The notes beneath the pieces are model-generated. The model was not told where the DNA came from and made no database searches. It saw nothing but the letters and a program-made list of their open reading frames with translations. From assembly GCA_015680685.1 (NCBI GenBank), contig MNCI01008925.1, positions 680,671 to 744,670 on the forward strand: a stretch of DNA of 64,000 bases, in the 5' to 3' direction. How positions within the stretch are numbered: position 1 is the first letter of the stretch; each line of letters opens with the position of its first letter. A program made the position numbers and the translations under genes. This DNA comes from Gnetum montanum. Lineage: Eukaryota; Streptophyta; Gnetopsida; Gnetales; Gnetaceae. Shown here piece by piece: positions 21,683 through 31,702 of this stretch.

Positions 21683-22728
21683 TTACAAAGATAATAAATA
21701 ATGGAATTTCATCAAATCATGTCATAAGCTTTAGCATAATCTAACTTAATAAAAGCAATTCCCTAGTTGATATCAAAGCTCACTGCATTCCCTTCCAAGC
21801 TACAAAACATTATTTACAATATGTCTACCTTTAATAAAACTGGTTTGCTCAAGTTTGATGATATCTTTAATAACCTTCTAAATTTGCCAAGCCATGAATT
21901 TAGCTAAGATTTATAATTATTATTTAGAAGAGTAATAGGCCTTAAATTACTAATATGTTGAAGATCTTCATTATTAGAAAGAAGATGAATTACACATTTA
22001 TTAATATTTTTACCAATAGAAACTTGTTAATGACTTCTTGAAAAACATTAAAGCGATCATCTCCAACAATGTCCCAAAGCTTCTTTAAAAAAATCAATTG
22101 AAAAACCATCAAAACTTGAAACTTTACCATTTACTAAATTAAAGGTTATTGCTTTGATTTCTTTCATTGTAATTTCTACTTTAAAATACTTCAATGTGCT
22201 TCCATTATAAGATGAGAAATATGAGTAGTAGAGGCTTAGAAAAAAATCTTTGTTAAAACCTTTTAAAAAATAATTTGCTAAAAAACTATTAATAGTTTTA
22301 TGATCTATAATGATGGAATCACTTATATAAAGTGATTTTAGTTTAGAAACTTGATCCTTTTCTTTAAGAAATTTTAAAAAATTCTTTGCAATGTTCACCT
22401 TCAATTTTTAGCCAATCCATGCAACTTTTAGTGAGAGCACTTTTACTTCAACATCATCCCAACATTATTTAACATAATGAGCACTGGCTAAGGCTTTTTG
22501 AATTTCAAAATTAAATGAATTCTAGTCAAAAAGAATTTGTATTTGCTTGATAGATTCTACAAGATCTTTTTCAACTTGACTCTTACACTTACAAATTACT
22601 TTTCAAACCATCTAACATAATTTCTAACTTTATAAGTAATTCTCTACCACCAGTCAATCCAACCAATATCACCACTAGGCTTTTTTTCTACATCCCATAA
22701 AGACTTTAAAACATTTTTTTTCACTAAT
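21683..22728 (-). pseudogene. LINE segment 3: start of the reverse transcriptase domain
   Basis: The minus-strand frame 22404-22057 reads KSLYISDSIIIDHKTI, LANYFLKGFN, MKEIKAITFNLVNGK and SSFDGFSIDFFKEALGHCW. This matches the N-terminal RT block of plant LINEs (a K(S/A)PGPDGF-x2-FFK-x2-W type motif) preceded by the linker after the endonuclease. The stretch is open for 115 codons and then frameshifts. Reverse transcription from the nicked target would be the role of an intact copy. Confidence 0.75.
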
Positions 22729-23597
22729 TGATGAGCAGCAAATACTCCTATGCTCAACCATACAAATCACTACACGTTCATGCATGATTCGGTCAAATTC
22801 CATGAACCCCTTATCTTTCGGTACACTAGCCTCTAGGAAGTGAACTTGCCCTAACAATCATTCGTTGTCTTCCCAATTACACTTGTGATATGCAAAGGTA
22901 TGGTTAAGTGTAATCGAGACTTATGATTTTTATTATTTTTATGTTTTATGTTTTGGGTGCTTAAAATCAAGGATGAAAAGAATGAAGTAGTTTAATTGCT
23001 AATTTAATCTAACTAACCAATATCTAACGAATCCTAACATAAGCATTCGATCCCACTTTTCTTACACATCCTAAAAACATATAATGCTACTAGTTTATCA
23101 AATGTTAAGCATTACTGGGATTAACAAGTGTCATGCACATGCTCGAAGTGGTCGTACTTATGTGCTTAATTAATTGCTATTTAATCTATCTTAATTTAGC
23201 TTAATTACTTAAAGTATTAAAGAAAATTGCATAAAACATGAAATGCATGAAGAAAATATTTAATCTAGCTGAAGTGCTGCAAGGTTCATCAGAAAACTCA
23301 TCTTTATTGCTGCACACATTGTCGTGCTCAAGTACAATGGTGTTCAAATAAAGATTTGTACACTCAATGACTCCTGTTGTGGACACTTGGGAAAATATTC
23401 TAACTTTGGGGAAGAAAAACTGCAAGAGCTCTGCTACACTATGACCAAAGGCTCCCAAACTGTGCACCCAAGTGTTATATTTATAAGCTAGCACACATCC
23501 TGCGATATCATATATCTAACATTGCTTCTTGGTCCCCAATATCAGGTATTCAATATCAAATATTTGATATTAGAGCAAGACAAAATACACTTCATCA
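22729..23597 (-). mobile_element. Solo LTR S2 without clear target duplication
   Basis: The 869-bp repeat runs from TGATGAGCAGC to CTTCATCA in minus orientation. The hairpin is ATCTTTATT...AATAAAGAT near 23308-23358. The array of AATATC/GATATT hexamers at 14-bp spacing is near 23548-23576. Flanks are CTAAT (22724-22728) and GTAAG (23598-23602), which do not match well. The copy is old, recombined with another copy, or slightly misdelimited. Confidence 0.8.
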
Positions 23598-24507
23598 GTA
23601 AGTCATGTGAACATATGAGCATACATGCAAAAAAGCTTCTTAAAAAAAAGGAAGAATTAATTCCAAAGAGAAAAATGCTAATGGAAAAATGATCTAACAA
23701 AGTAGCATCTGTATGCACTTCTACTTTCCTTATATTTTTTTAAAAGGAAACATTAGAAATGTAAAATATGTGAAATTGACAATAAATTCTATCATTTTCT
23801 TATTAATAATTGCACTAAGTATAATGCGTCTTATTTGAATGATGTGGGTATAAAGAGCTAAGATTATAAAGAAAATATTTTTCTTTAAATTACTCCAATC
23901 TTCTTTTTCTTTAAAAGACATTAGAAGAAAGACCACCAAGTTTATTTAAATGACTTTCAACCATATTGAAATTACCTTCAATAATCTAAAGAACTTTAGG
24001 TAGAGATAGAAGATATTTCCAAACCTTTGATTGATATTTCGAATTATTAGGAGCATAAATATTACAAAGTCCAAAGTCTTGTTTTTTACAATGACAAGTA
24101 ATCCAAATAACTCTTTCTAGGTTGTCAAATGCATTTACCAACAAAACTAATATCATGCACTAAAATCTTAATTTCTTGTAGTAAAAGAAAATCTAGAAAT
24201 AAATGTAATTTAAAAGATACTCCTTAATAATCTTTGTTCAAGACCTATCAAAAATGCCCTAAACATTTCATGATAAAATTAGTAGTGAAATGTGGTGGAG
24301 GAGGCCCCCATCCTTGATATTTCAAGCTCAACATTCATCTTATAATCCATGTTACTAATAGGTGAAAACACATTATTCAATAAAAAACATTTATAATATT
24401 AGTAGAAGTAAAGAGAGAAAGAGATATCTTTGGGGTTATTAAATTAAAAGCAATATCTACACGCTTCTTCTTTTTATGTTGTATTAAGTGAAATTCATTT
24501 GCATAAG
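23598..24507 (-). pseudogene. LINE segment 4: AP endonuclease region
   Basis: Minus-strand translation contains a MKCLGHF segment near 24270, corresponding to the SWNVRGL start of plant LINE endonucleases. It then reads KKQDFGLCNIYAPNNSKYQSKVW and IIEGNFNMVESHLNK (about 24100-23950), the N-I-Y-A-P-N and G-D-F-N motifs of the APE-type domain, with Asp changed to Asn in the latter. The endonuclease nicks target DNA for insertion. Stops are present throughout. Element B interrupts the region upstream, between ORF1 and ORF2. Confidence 0.75.
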
Positions 24508-25471
24508 TGATGAGACGTGAATTGCATAGGCCATGATATCGCATACACGATATCGCATCTGCCACGATATCGCATCCCCTGCGATATCGCGTACATGATA
24601 TCACGGTCCGCCTCCAAATATATAAATAAGAGGCGGAACTCCCCTCATTCAACATCCTAGGCATAAAGTAGCGAAGCCCTGGTGGATTGATCACCCTAGA
24701 GATAGAATATTTTCCATGTGCCCGCAGTAGGAGTCCCCCGAGGGAACGGTTCTTTATTCGAGCAGCTTTGTACCTGAACGCAAGTTGTGTACGGAAATAA
24801 AGATGAGCTTTGTGGATAAACCTTGCAGTGCATGGATAGGTTTAATTAATGTTATTTACTGCTTTCCTAGTAACATGGCATGAGTACGACTTGGTTACAA
24901 GCGTTGACGAATGTGTACGGCTAGCCAAGGAATCGGCTACTCATCGCGAGTAGATTCTCTCACCCTTTCCTCCTAGAACATGGGACAAGTACGACTTGAT
25001 TACGAGCATCTACGGATGTGTACGGCTAGTCAAGGAATCGGCTGCTTGTCACACTTAGGTTACTTAAGTGCCTCAGTACGACCGCTTCGAGCACGTGCGT
25101 TATGTGTGGTGATCCCAGTAACGATTAGCGTTTGGTAGCCACAGTTGCACAGTTCAGGGTGTGTACAGTAAGTGGGAACGGATGTTGATGCTAGATAATT
25201 TAGAACTAGGTCCTTAGTTAGAGTTAGTTAGTCTCTCAACCCTTTACCTCATAGCTTAGGAGATAAACCATAAAATACCAAAATAATCATATACCTCGGA
25301 CTTACTTAACCATACACTGTGACAACAACAAGTAAGTCTGGGAAGACAACGAACAATTAACCCCAAGTGTTTCTTGTGGCGTTTAGGCATTTAGTCTATG
25401 GAGTTCAACTGGATTGTGCGTGCTACGCTCGTTTCATATGGTTGAGTGTAGGGGTACCTCGCCACTCATCA
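24508..25471 (+). repeat. Element B: 5' LTR
   Basis: 964 bp, TGATGAG to CTCATCA. Five GATATC hexamers lie between about 24536 and 24602 (spacings 14, 17, 17, 14), with TATAAATAAG at 24621. The hairpin TCTTTATT (24751) pairs with AATAAAGA (24796-24803). U5 contains two variants of a GCATGAGTACGACTTG/GGACAAGTACGACTTG unit about 100 bp apart, an internal duplication not seen in the element A or E LTRs. Confidence 0.9.
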
Positions 25472-25491
25472 TTGGCATTGTTGCCGGGGAC
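25472..25491 (+). other. Element B: primer-binding site
   Basis: TTGGCATTGTTGCCGGGGAC abuts the LTR. It is the tRNA-Asp-type site with two changes. Confidence 0.85.
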
Positions 25492-25609
25492 TAAGTGTTT
25501 TTACGCCAATTGAACATAAGGGATATCACTCACATCGTTGTGAGCCTCAACAAACCTTCGGGTTAATCAATAAAAATTAATTTACGGTAAAAATTAGCAC
25601 ACCATAGAA

Positions 25610-27064
25610 ATGGCTTCTTCTCTGAAAATCAACTCACCTAAGGATAATACAGGAGACAGTCAACATCAGATGCATAACCTAGACCAGCCATGTCCTAAAC
25701 AATCTAAGGTGACATATACTCATCCCAATGAGTATGTGCCAGATTTTACCTTTATTCTCCATAAAGATGAACAACTGCGGTGGAGAGATCTGCAAGGTAA
25801 CATTGTGTTACCCTCGAATCGAGCAACCCCTAACATGCTTTTCCATGCCTTGGCACAGATTGACATGCAATAACTGTTTGCGGAATACGTTCTGGATAAC
25901 TTTGACATAAGGGATTATCGTCCCACAAATGCCCAACGTATTCGGGATGAAAGGCAGGAGAGCCAACATTCATTGTTGAAGGGCAAGGTCCCCCATGTCC
26001 TTAGTGAAATAGGAGACGAGGAACCCCTCACAATGGGTTTCTTAGAAAACGATGTTCCTCCTCCTCACAATAGTGAAGAGGTTAGGCATCAGGGCCTAAG
26101 ATCAATTGTACATATTCCAGGCTCTGATCCCCATGAGCACCAACTGTTCATGGCAGGAACCACTACCCACACTAAGGATGGACACTTAGATCGTTACAAC
26201 GATTGGGGCTGAAGCAACCGAAGAGAAGGTAAGAAACATCGCCATGGTAATGGATCCCCTTCCTCTTCTCCTTCATCTCACCATTCACACTCTCCTTCCA
26301 CATCTGGGCGTAGCTACCATGAATATAACGGGGAGGATAAAAGTAAAAAGGATGAAAGACCTTGACAGGAAGGTTGAGAGGAGTTAGGACAAGGGAAAGG
26401 ACGTAGGGAGAGTAGGGAACCACCACGAAGACATCACAGACATCATGAAAGAGATGATCATGATGAACCCCTACTTGCAACCCGAAGCATGCTAGACATT
26501 ACAGAGGTAGTTAGGATCCCCACAAGGCACTTAAAAGATAGTAGGATCAAGCGTTTGGACATAAATAATATCCCATGTTTTGAAGGGGTATACAACACTG
26601 ATCCTCAACATCATTTAGAGGAATTCCATAATGCATGTGCCTTACAAAATATTGATAATGAGTGGCAGAGACTCAAGTTGTTCCCAAGGACACTCATCAA
26701 AGAAGTAGAGAGTTGGTACCGGTCCTTAGAACTGGAAACCATCAGGAGGTGGAGTACGATGCTTGAATTATTCAACAACAAATATCAAATGTACTCCATA
26801 GTGTCCAATTTGCGGAAGCAGATCCAAGGCTAGAAACAAGGTGCTTATGAACCCTTGGATGCTACCATGGCCCGTTACTATACACTGCTACATCGTTGCC
26901 CAAGCCATGGGTACGCTAAGCGGGATCAACTTTGCCACATCGTGGATGGGCTAAGAAATGAAATGAGAAGAACTCTTGGGACTTATGCCCAAGGGAGACT
27001 TTCCCAACTAAGAGCCCATGAAGTTGAAAGTTTGTTGGAACAAGTAGCGCAAGAAGATGCATGA
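25610..27064 (+). pseudogene. gag: Element B: gag with in-frame stops
   Basis: From ATG 25610 one frame runs to 27064, broken only by stop codons (for example after QIDMQ near 25870, after YNDWG near 26210, and after RKQIQG near 26833). In order it has an N-terminal domain with YTHPNEYVPDFTFILH and LQGNIVLP; a His/Arg/Asp/Ser-rich tract; the core (FEGVYNTDPQHHLEEFHNAC, KLFPRTLIKEVESWYRSLE, LELFNNKYQMYS); and HRCPSHGYAKRDQLCHIVDG. The core resembles the Ty3/gypsy retrotransposon gag domain. The C-terminal part with the zinc knuckle, present in D and E, is missing: about 0.7 kb is deleted near 27060-27110, after which the frame changes. Confidence 0.8.
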
Positions 27065-27104
27065 TACATCTTTCGATCCTTAAGAGAGAGCTACGTAATA
27101 CCCT

Positions 27105-28055
27105 TACCGACAGCCTGATCCTCACAGTTATTATGTGCAGCAGCTGGTTTCTCCAGGTGACTCTATGGGTCACACTACCCCCCAACGTCACTACCAAGCT
27201 CGGGAGTACTTCAGAAGGACTTCTTCTCCTCCGGGAGACACCTCACATATAGTCCATCCTCTAACTCCACCCACACCTCTTCCACCTGCAGTTCCCATAC
27301 AACCTGTTCCAACAATGCAAGGGGAATTACCTACCCAACCGCAGCAACGTAACGCCGTGAGAGCTGTAAATATTCAACGTGTAAATATCCAACCGGGTAC
27401 TAGCTCTGGCAACAACTATACAAAAAAGAGACCTTTTTTCAGAACTAGGAGCCTAGACAAACTCTCGCAACAACAAGCGGAAGGGTACATGTATAGGCCT
27501 CTAACTAGTAACGCTTCGGAGAACCCTTTAGTCCAAAGGAATGTAATGCATATGGTTATGTTAACACATACCGTAACTGATTGGATCAAGGTAGGCCACC
27601 TTCCCAGGAAACTAACTGACCCTGGGAGTCCCTTTATTTATTTTCAGATCGCTGGAAATGCACCACATTAGGCTTTTCTTGACTCAGGTTCCAGAGTCAA
27701 CTTAATTTCACAAAAGATGTATCATGCCTGGAACCTGCCACAACTTAAGAAGAGCAACATCCAACTAGAGCTGGCAGACCAGTCCATCACCATTCCCTTA
27801 GGATTGGTGGAGGATGTTATTACCAATGTGTGTGGTTGGTCCTACCCAGCTGACTTTCTGGTGATTGAAGTGAACAACAACGAAGGGGATTTCCCAATTA
27901 TAATGGGAAGGGCATGGATAAGCACAGTAGACGCATGCCTTAGGATCCGCGATCTTTCCTTGGAAATCTCTAAGATAAACATATGTGGAAAGATCAAGAA
28001 GAGGATAGTTCCATGCATCACATACAGTGATTCATCGGGTGATGACATGGAGGAA
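27105..28055 (+). pseudogene. pro: Element B: gag-pro linker and retropepsin-like protease
   Basis: The proline-rich linker (MQGELPTQPQQ near 27320) leads to LTHTVTDWIKVGHLPRKL. The protease active-site region is LDSGSRVNLIS (27678-27710) with DSG at 27681-27689. AWNLPQLKKSNIQLELADQ follows, then GDFPIIMGRAW near 27886-27915, the retropepsin flap-to-helix region. Proteases of this class cut gag-pol polyproteins. A TAG at about 27669 interrupts the frame just before LDSG. The end is lost in the N gap. Confidence 0.8.
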
Positions 28056-28613
28056 NNNNNNNNNNNNNNNNNNNNNNNNNNNNNNNNNNNNNNNNNNNNN
28101 NNNNNNNNNNNNNNNNNNNNNNNNNNNNNNNNNNNNNNNNNNNNNNNNNNNNNNNNNNNNNNNNNNNNNNNNNNNNNNNNNNNNNNNNNNNNNNNNNNNN
28201 NNNNNNNNNNNNNNNNNNNNNNNNNNNNNNNNNNNNNNNNNNNNNNNNNNNNNNNNNNNNNNNNNNNNNNNNNNNNNNNNNNNNNNNNNNNNNNNNNNNN
28301 NNNNNNNNNNNNNNNNNNNNNNNNNNNNNNNNNNNNNNNNNNNNNNNNNNNNNNNNNNNNNNNNNNNNNNNNNNNNNNNNNNNNNNNNNNNNNNNNNNNN
28401 NNNNNNNNNNNNNNNNNNNNNNNNNNNNNNNNNNNNNNNNNNNNNNNNNNNNNNNNNNNNNNNNNNNNNNNNNNNNNNNNNNNNNNNNNNNNNNNNNNNN
28501 NNNNNNNNNNNNNNNNNNNNNNNNNNNNNNNNNNNNNNNNNNNNNNNNNNNNNNNNNNNNNNNNNNNNNNNNNNNNNNNNNNNNNNNNNNNNNNNNNNNN
28601 NNNNNNNNNNNNN
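28056..28613. other. Assembly gap (558 N)
   Basis: Unknown bases within element B. In element D, only about 0.5 kb of non-coding tail lies between the end of the protease frame and the region corresponding to base 28614. The gap size is compatible with a pol-less element, though gap lengths may be arbitrary. Confidence 0.95.
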
Positions 28614-30138
28614 ATTTCTCAAACCCAGGAAGGACTCAAGGATTGCAAAGGGTGTGACTTCAAGGGAACTTGGTGCTCTTGTGTTGGTCATTCACTTGGG
28701 TGCTTGGTTGTTTTCTTCTTGAGTTTTCTTACTGTTCCAATGTGAACCAATAATCGGAAGCTGAGATAATAAAAATAAAGAATTCTTTGCATGGTGTGGC
28801 CCCCACGCATAAAAATACAAAACACACAAAAAAGAAGAAGAAGAAAAAGTGAGGATTCAAAGCACACCCCTTAGATGAAATAAAATTTGGGCTGCAAGCA
28901 CTAGTTATGGAACCAAAGTGTTCCCGCTAACTAAGGCCCTTCTCGCTTCCCATTCTCTCCTTTGTTTCGTCGGAATTGTGGTGGCTCTTTGAAGATGCAT
29001 CCTTGTCATCCAAGTGGATGGTTTAGCCAAATGCATTGATGCGAAGTCACTGGAAGTGGTTGGTTTGAGCCCGGAGTTGGAATGAGATTTGCCAAGTTGC
29101 ATTAATCATGTAACACACAAGGGGCTGTACAGCACCTTGTCCTTGGGATTCCATTCCATCTTCTTCTTTCCATCCTTCTCTCCATTGTTCACCTCATTGC
29201 CGATTGTATCATTAGTGTATATACCTTGGTTGATGCATTGTTTTGTTTTTGGTAAATTCTTCCAGTTAAGACTTTAACTCTTGTTCCAAAGGACATTCCT
29301 AGAGCCTACGGACTCTTTGAATGTGGGATTGTTAGGGCATTAAGGGCATGAGCCTACTTTGGGGAGGACCCACTGACATTCCTATTTGGAGCATTAGTTA
29401 ACTTCTTTTCCTTAACATTTTGCAATTAATTATTATTTTGTTCATTTCCATCTTGACATCCACTTCATTGATGCCATAGTTGTCCCTTTTTACCTATCTT
29501 TCTTACTCCTTTTCTTTATCCATTCTAATGCTACCAGAGGTTCACAATTAGTCATGGGGGTACAGGGCCTGATTTTTCAAATTTTCTCCTACGCCCCAAA
29601 TTTTTTTTTCTTCCTAACCCCTACACCTTTGGTAGTCATCATCTACATATTCCCAGGTCCATATCAGCCATACCACAACCTAGCCAACGAACCTACACCG
29701 AAGCAAGGTATTATTTACTTAATGATTCAATTACCCTTGCTAATATATGATTATGTTGTGTTTGAAGATGGCAATCATACAACAACAGAATGGATCTGGA
29801 GCAAACACTTGGAATGGAGCAGCGCTGAAGCAGCTATGCAAGGAGCAGAATTGATGATGCACTTACAGATGGAAAACAGAAGGTGTAATCTAGGCGTTGG
29901 CAGCAACAAGACTCTTCTCTCTTCTTCTCTTCTATTCTCTCTCCTCTTTTCTCTCAGCTACCAAATGTGGCCTGATGTCATTGTAATAAGGTGTTCGCCC
30001 TTGTTGTCATGAACACCAGTCTTGTCAAGTCTTGTAATAATGAACCGTTCACATGTCATTCCATTAGTTCCATTTCCCCTAATAATCCCATACCTACCTA
30101 ATATTATTGTAAGGAACTCAAGGATGAGTTTTCATTCA
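28614..30138 (+). other. Element B: non-coding tail between protease and PPT
   Basis: This aligns with the tail of element E in opposite orientation: GGGTGTGACTTCAAGGG, TTTGCATGGTGTGG, CAAAGCACACCCCTTAGA and CAAGCACTAGTTATG occur in order. An internal purine tract (TCATGGGGGTACAGGG, 29552-29567) resembles the PPT. From its ATG (29554) an open frame of 152 codons runs to 30012, with hydrophobic segments near its start and end. It occupies the env-like position but has no recognised homologue and is not conserved in E, so I do not call it a gene. Confidence 0.6.
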
Positions 30139-30150
30139 GTCATGGGGGTA
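30139..30150 (+). other. Element B: polypurine tract
   Basis: GTCATGGGGGTA abuts the 3' LTR and matches the tracts of the related elements. Confidence 0.8.
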
Positions 30151-31147
30151 TGATGAGACGTGAATTGCATAGGCTGTGATATCGCATACGCGATATCACG
30201 TCCGTCGTGATATCGCATCCCCTGCGATATCGTGTACGCGATATCGTGTCGTTCCCTGCGATATCATGTATGCGATATCGCGGTCTCTGCAAAATCTATA
30301 AATAAGAGGTGACACTCCCCTCATTCAACATCCTAGATGTAAAGTAGCGAAGCTCTGGCAGATTGATCACCCCAGAGATAGAATATTTTCCATGTGCCCG
30401 TAGTAGGAGTCCCTCGAGTGAACGGTTCTTTATTCGAGCAGCTTTGTACCTAAACACAAGTTGTGTACGGCAATAAAGACAAGCTTTGTGGATAAACCTT
30501 GTAGTATATGGATAGGTTTAATTAATGTTATTTACTGCTTTCCTAGTAACGTGGCATGAGTACGACTTGGTTATGAGTGTTGACGAACCTGTACGGCTAG
30601 CCAAGGAATTGGCTACTCATCGTGAGTAGATTCTCTCACCCTTTCCTCCTAGAACGTGGGACAAGTACGACTTGATTACGAGCATCTATGGATGTGTACG
30701 GCTAGTCAAGGAATCGGCTGCTTGTCACACTTAGGTTAGTTAAGTGCCTCAGTACGACAGCTTCGAGCACATGCGTTACGTGTGGTGACCCCAGTAATGA
30801 TTAGCGTTTGGTAGCCACAGTTGCACAGTTGAGGGTGTGTACGGTAAGTGGGAACGGATGCTGATGCTAGTTAATTTAGAACTAGGTTCTTAGTTAAAGT
30901 TAGTTAGTCTCTCAACCCTTCACCTCATGGCTTAGGAGATAAACCATAAAATACCAAAATAATCATATACCTCGGACTTACTTAACCATACACCATGACA
31001 ACAAGTAGTAAGTCTGGGAAGACAATGAATGATTAACCCCAAGTGTTTCTTGTGGATTTTAGGCATTTAGTCTACGGAGTTCAACTGGATCGCGCGTGCT
31101 ACGCTCGTTTCATATGGTTGAGTGTAGGGGTACCTTGCCACTCATCA
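30151..31147 (+). repeat. Element B: 3' LTR
   Basis: 997 bp, longer than the 5' LTR mainly through two extra hexamers in the array (about 30178-30285; seven GATATC, spacings 14, 17, 17, 14, 20, 14). TATA is near 30296. The rest aligns closely with 24508-25471, including the duplicated TACGACTTG units. The array therefore gained or lost units after insertion, or during reverse transcription. Confidence 0.9.
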
Positions 31148-31702
31148 ACAAGCATTTTCACTGTTAATCCTTGCTAACTTTTTTTTATATATAAAGAGGA
31201 ATTATCTTTAGATATCAAGAATTTGTTGGCGCATTTAGAATTAAAAGGATTAGTAAAGGATTAAGAACTTATTGAATAATATTTCATTTGTGCTTATTGA
31301 AAACTATCATTATTTATCTTTTCTAAAAATTGTTGTTTCTTTTCCTCATGAACAACTTTTTTATTAACAATAGGATAGCTTTTAGTACTATGGCCTTTAT
31401 GAAGATAATAGTTGCAACATCCTCACAAATTATAGTATGTAATTTTTTGGGAAAAATACTATTTACCAACCTTGAGTTATAATTCTATCTTCCTTTGTAA
31501 TAAATTAATTTTTACAAAATAACATGTGCACTGCATACCATCTGATAATGTTTTTAACCATTTCTCTAAGATTGTGCTAATGTTACTAATAATTTTTCTC
31601 TTAACACTTTGAAAAATAAGAGAGAAATTATTTCATTCAATTCAATAAGGAATTTTAGAGTAATTAGAAGAATATGGATCAAAATCCACTTTTATTCATA
31701 AG
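31148..31702 (-). pseudogene. LINE segment 5: ORF1 with zinc knuckle
   Basis: Minus-strand translation gives CYFVKINLLQRKIEL, then ITYYNL followed by a stop, then GCCNYYLHKGHSTKSYP. This corresponds to the VEIDL strand and the C..C...GH...C knuckle of plant LINE ORF1 with two damaged cysteine positions (a stop and a Tyr). It continues the LINE upstream of the endonuclease across element B, fixing the order ORF1-ORF2. Element H cuts it off at 31703. Confidence 0.65.

Larger units (their letters stand above)
24508..31147 (+). mobile_element. Element B: gypsy-type LTR element, gag-protease type
   Basis: 5' LTR 24508-25471, PBS 25472-25491, gag and protease reading frames, a 558-base N gap, a non-coding tail, PPT 30139-30150 and 3' LTR 30151-31147. 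The flanks ATAAG (24503-24507) and ACAAG (31148-31152) match at four of five bases. No RT or integrase is visible. The tail after the gap aligns with the tail of element E near 57300-56950. By comparison with element D the gap need not hide pol. It lies inside the LINE between ORF1 and ORF2. Confidence 0.88.

Noticed and set aside
24377-24694. 105-codon minus-strand ORF across the B 5' boundary
   Set aside because: It spans the LINE-LTR junction and is a by-product of insertion.
28027-28745. Long open frames across the N gap on both strands
   Set aside because: They consist almost wholly of unknown residues from the N run and are not evidence of coding.
29554-30012. 152-codon ORF in the element B tail as an env-like gene
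   Set aside because: It starts in a purine tract and has hydrophobic segments, but has no recognisable domain and is not kept in the aligned tail of element E.
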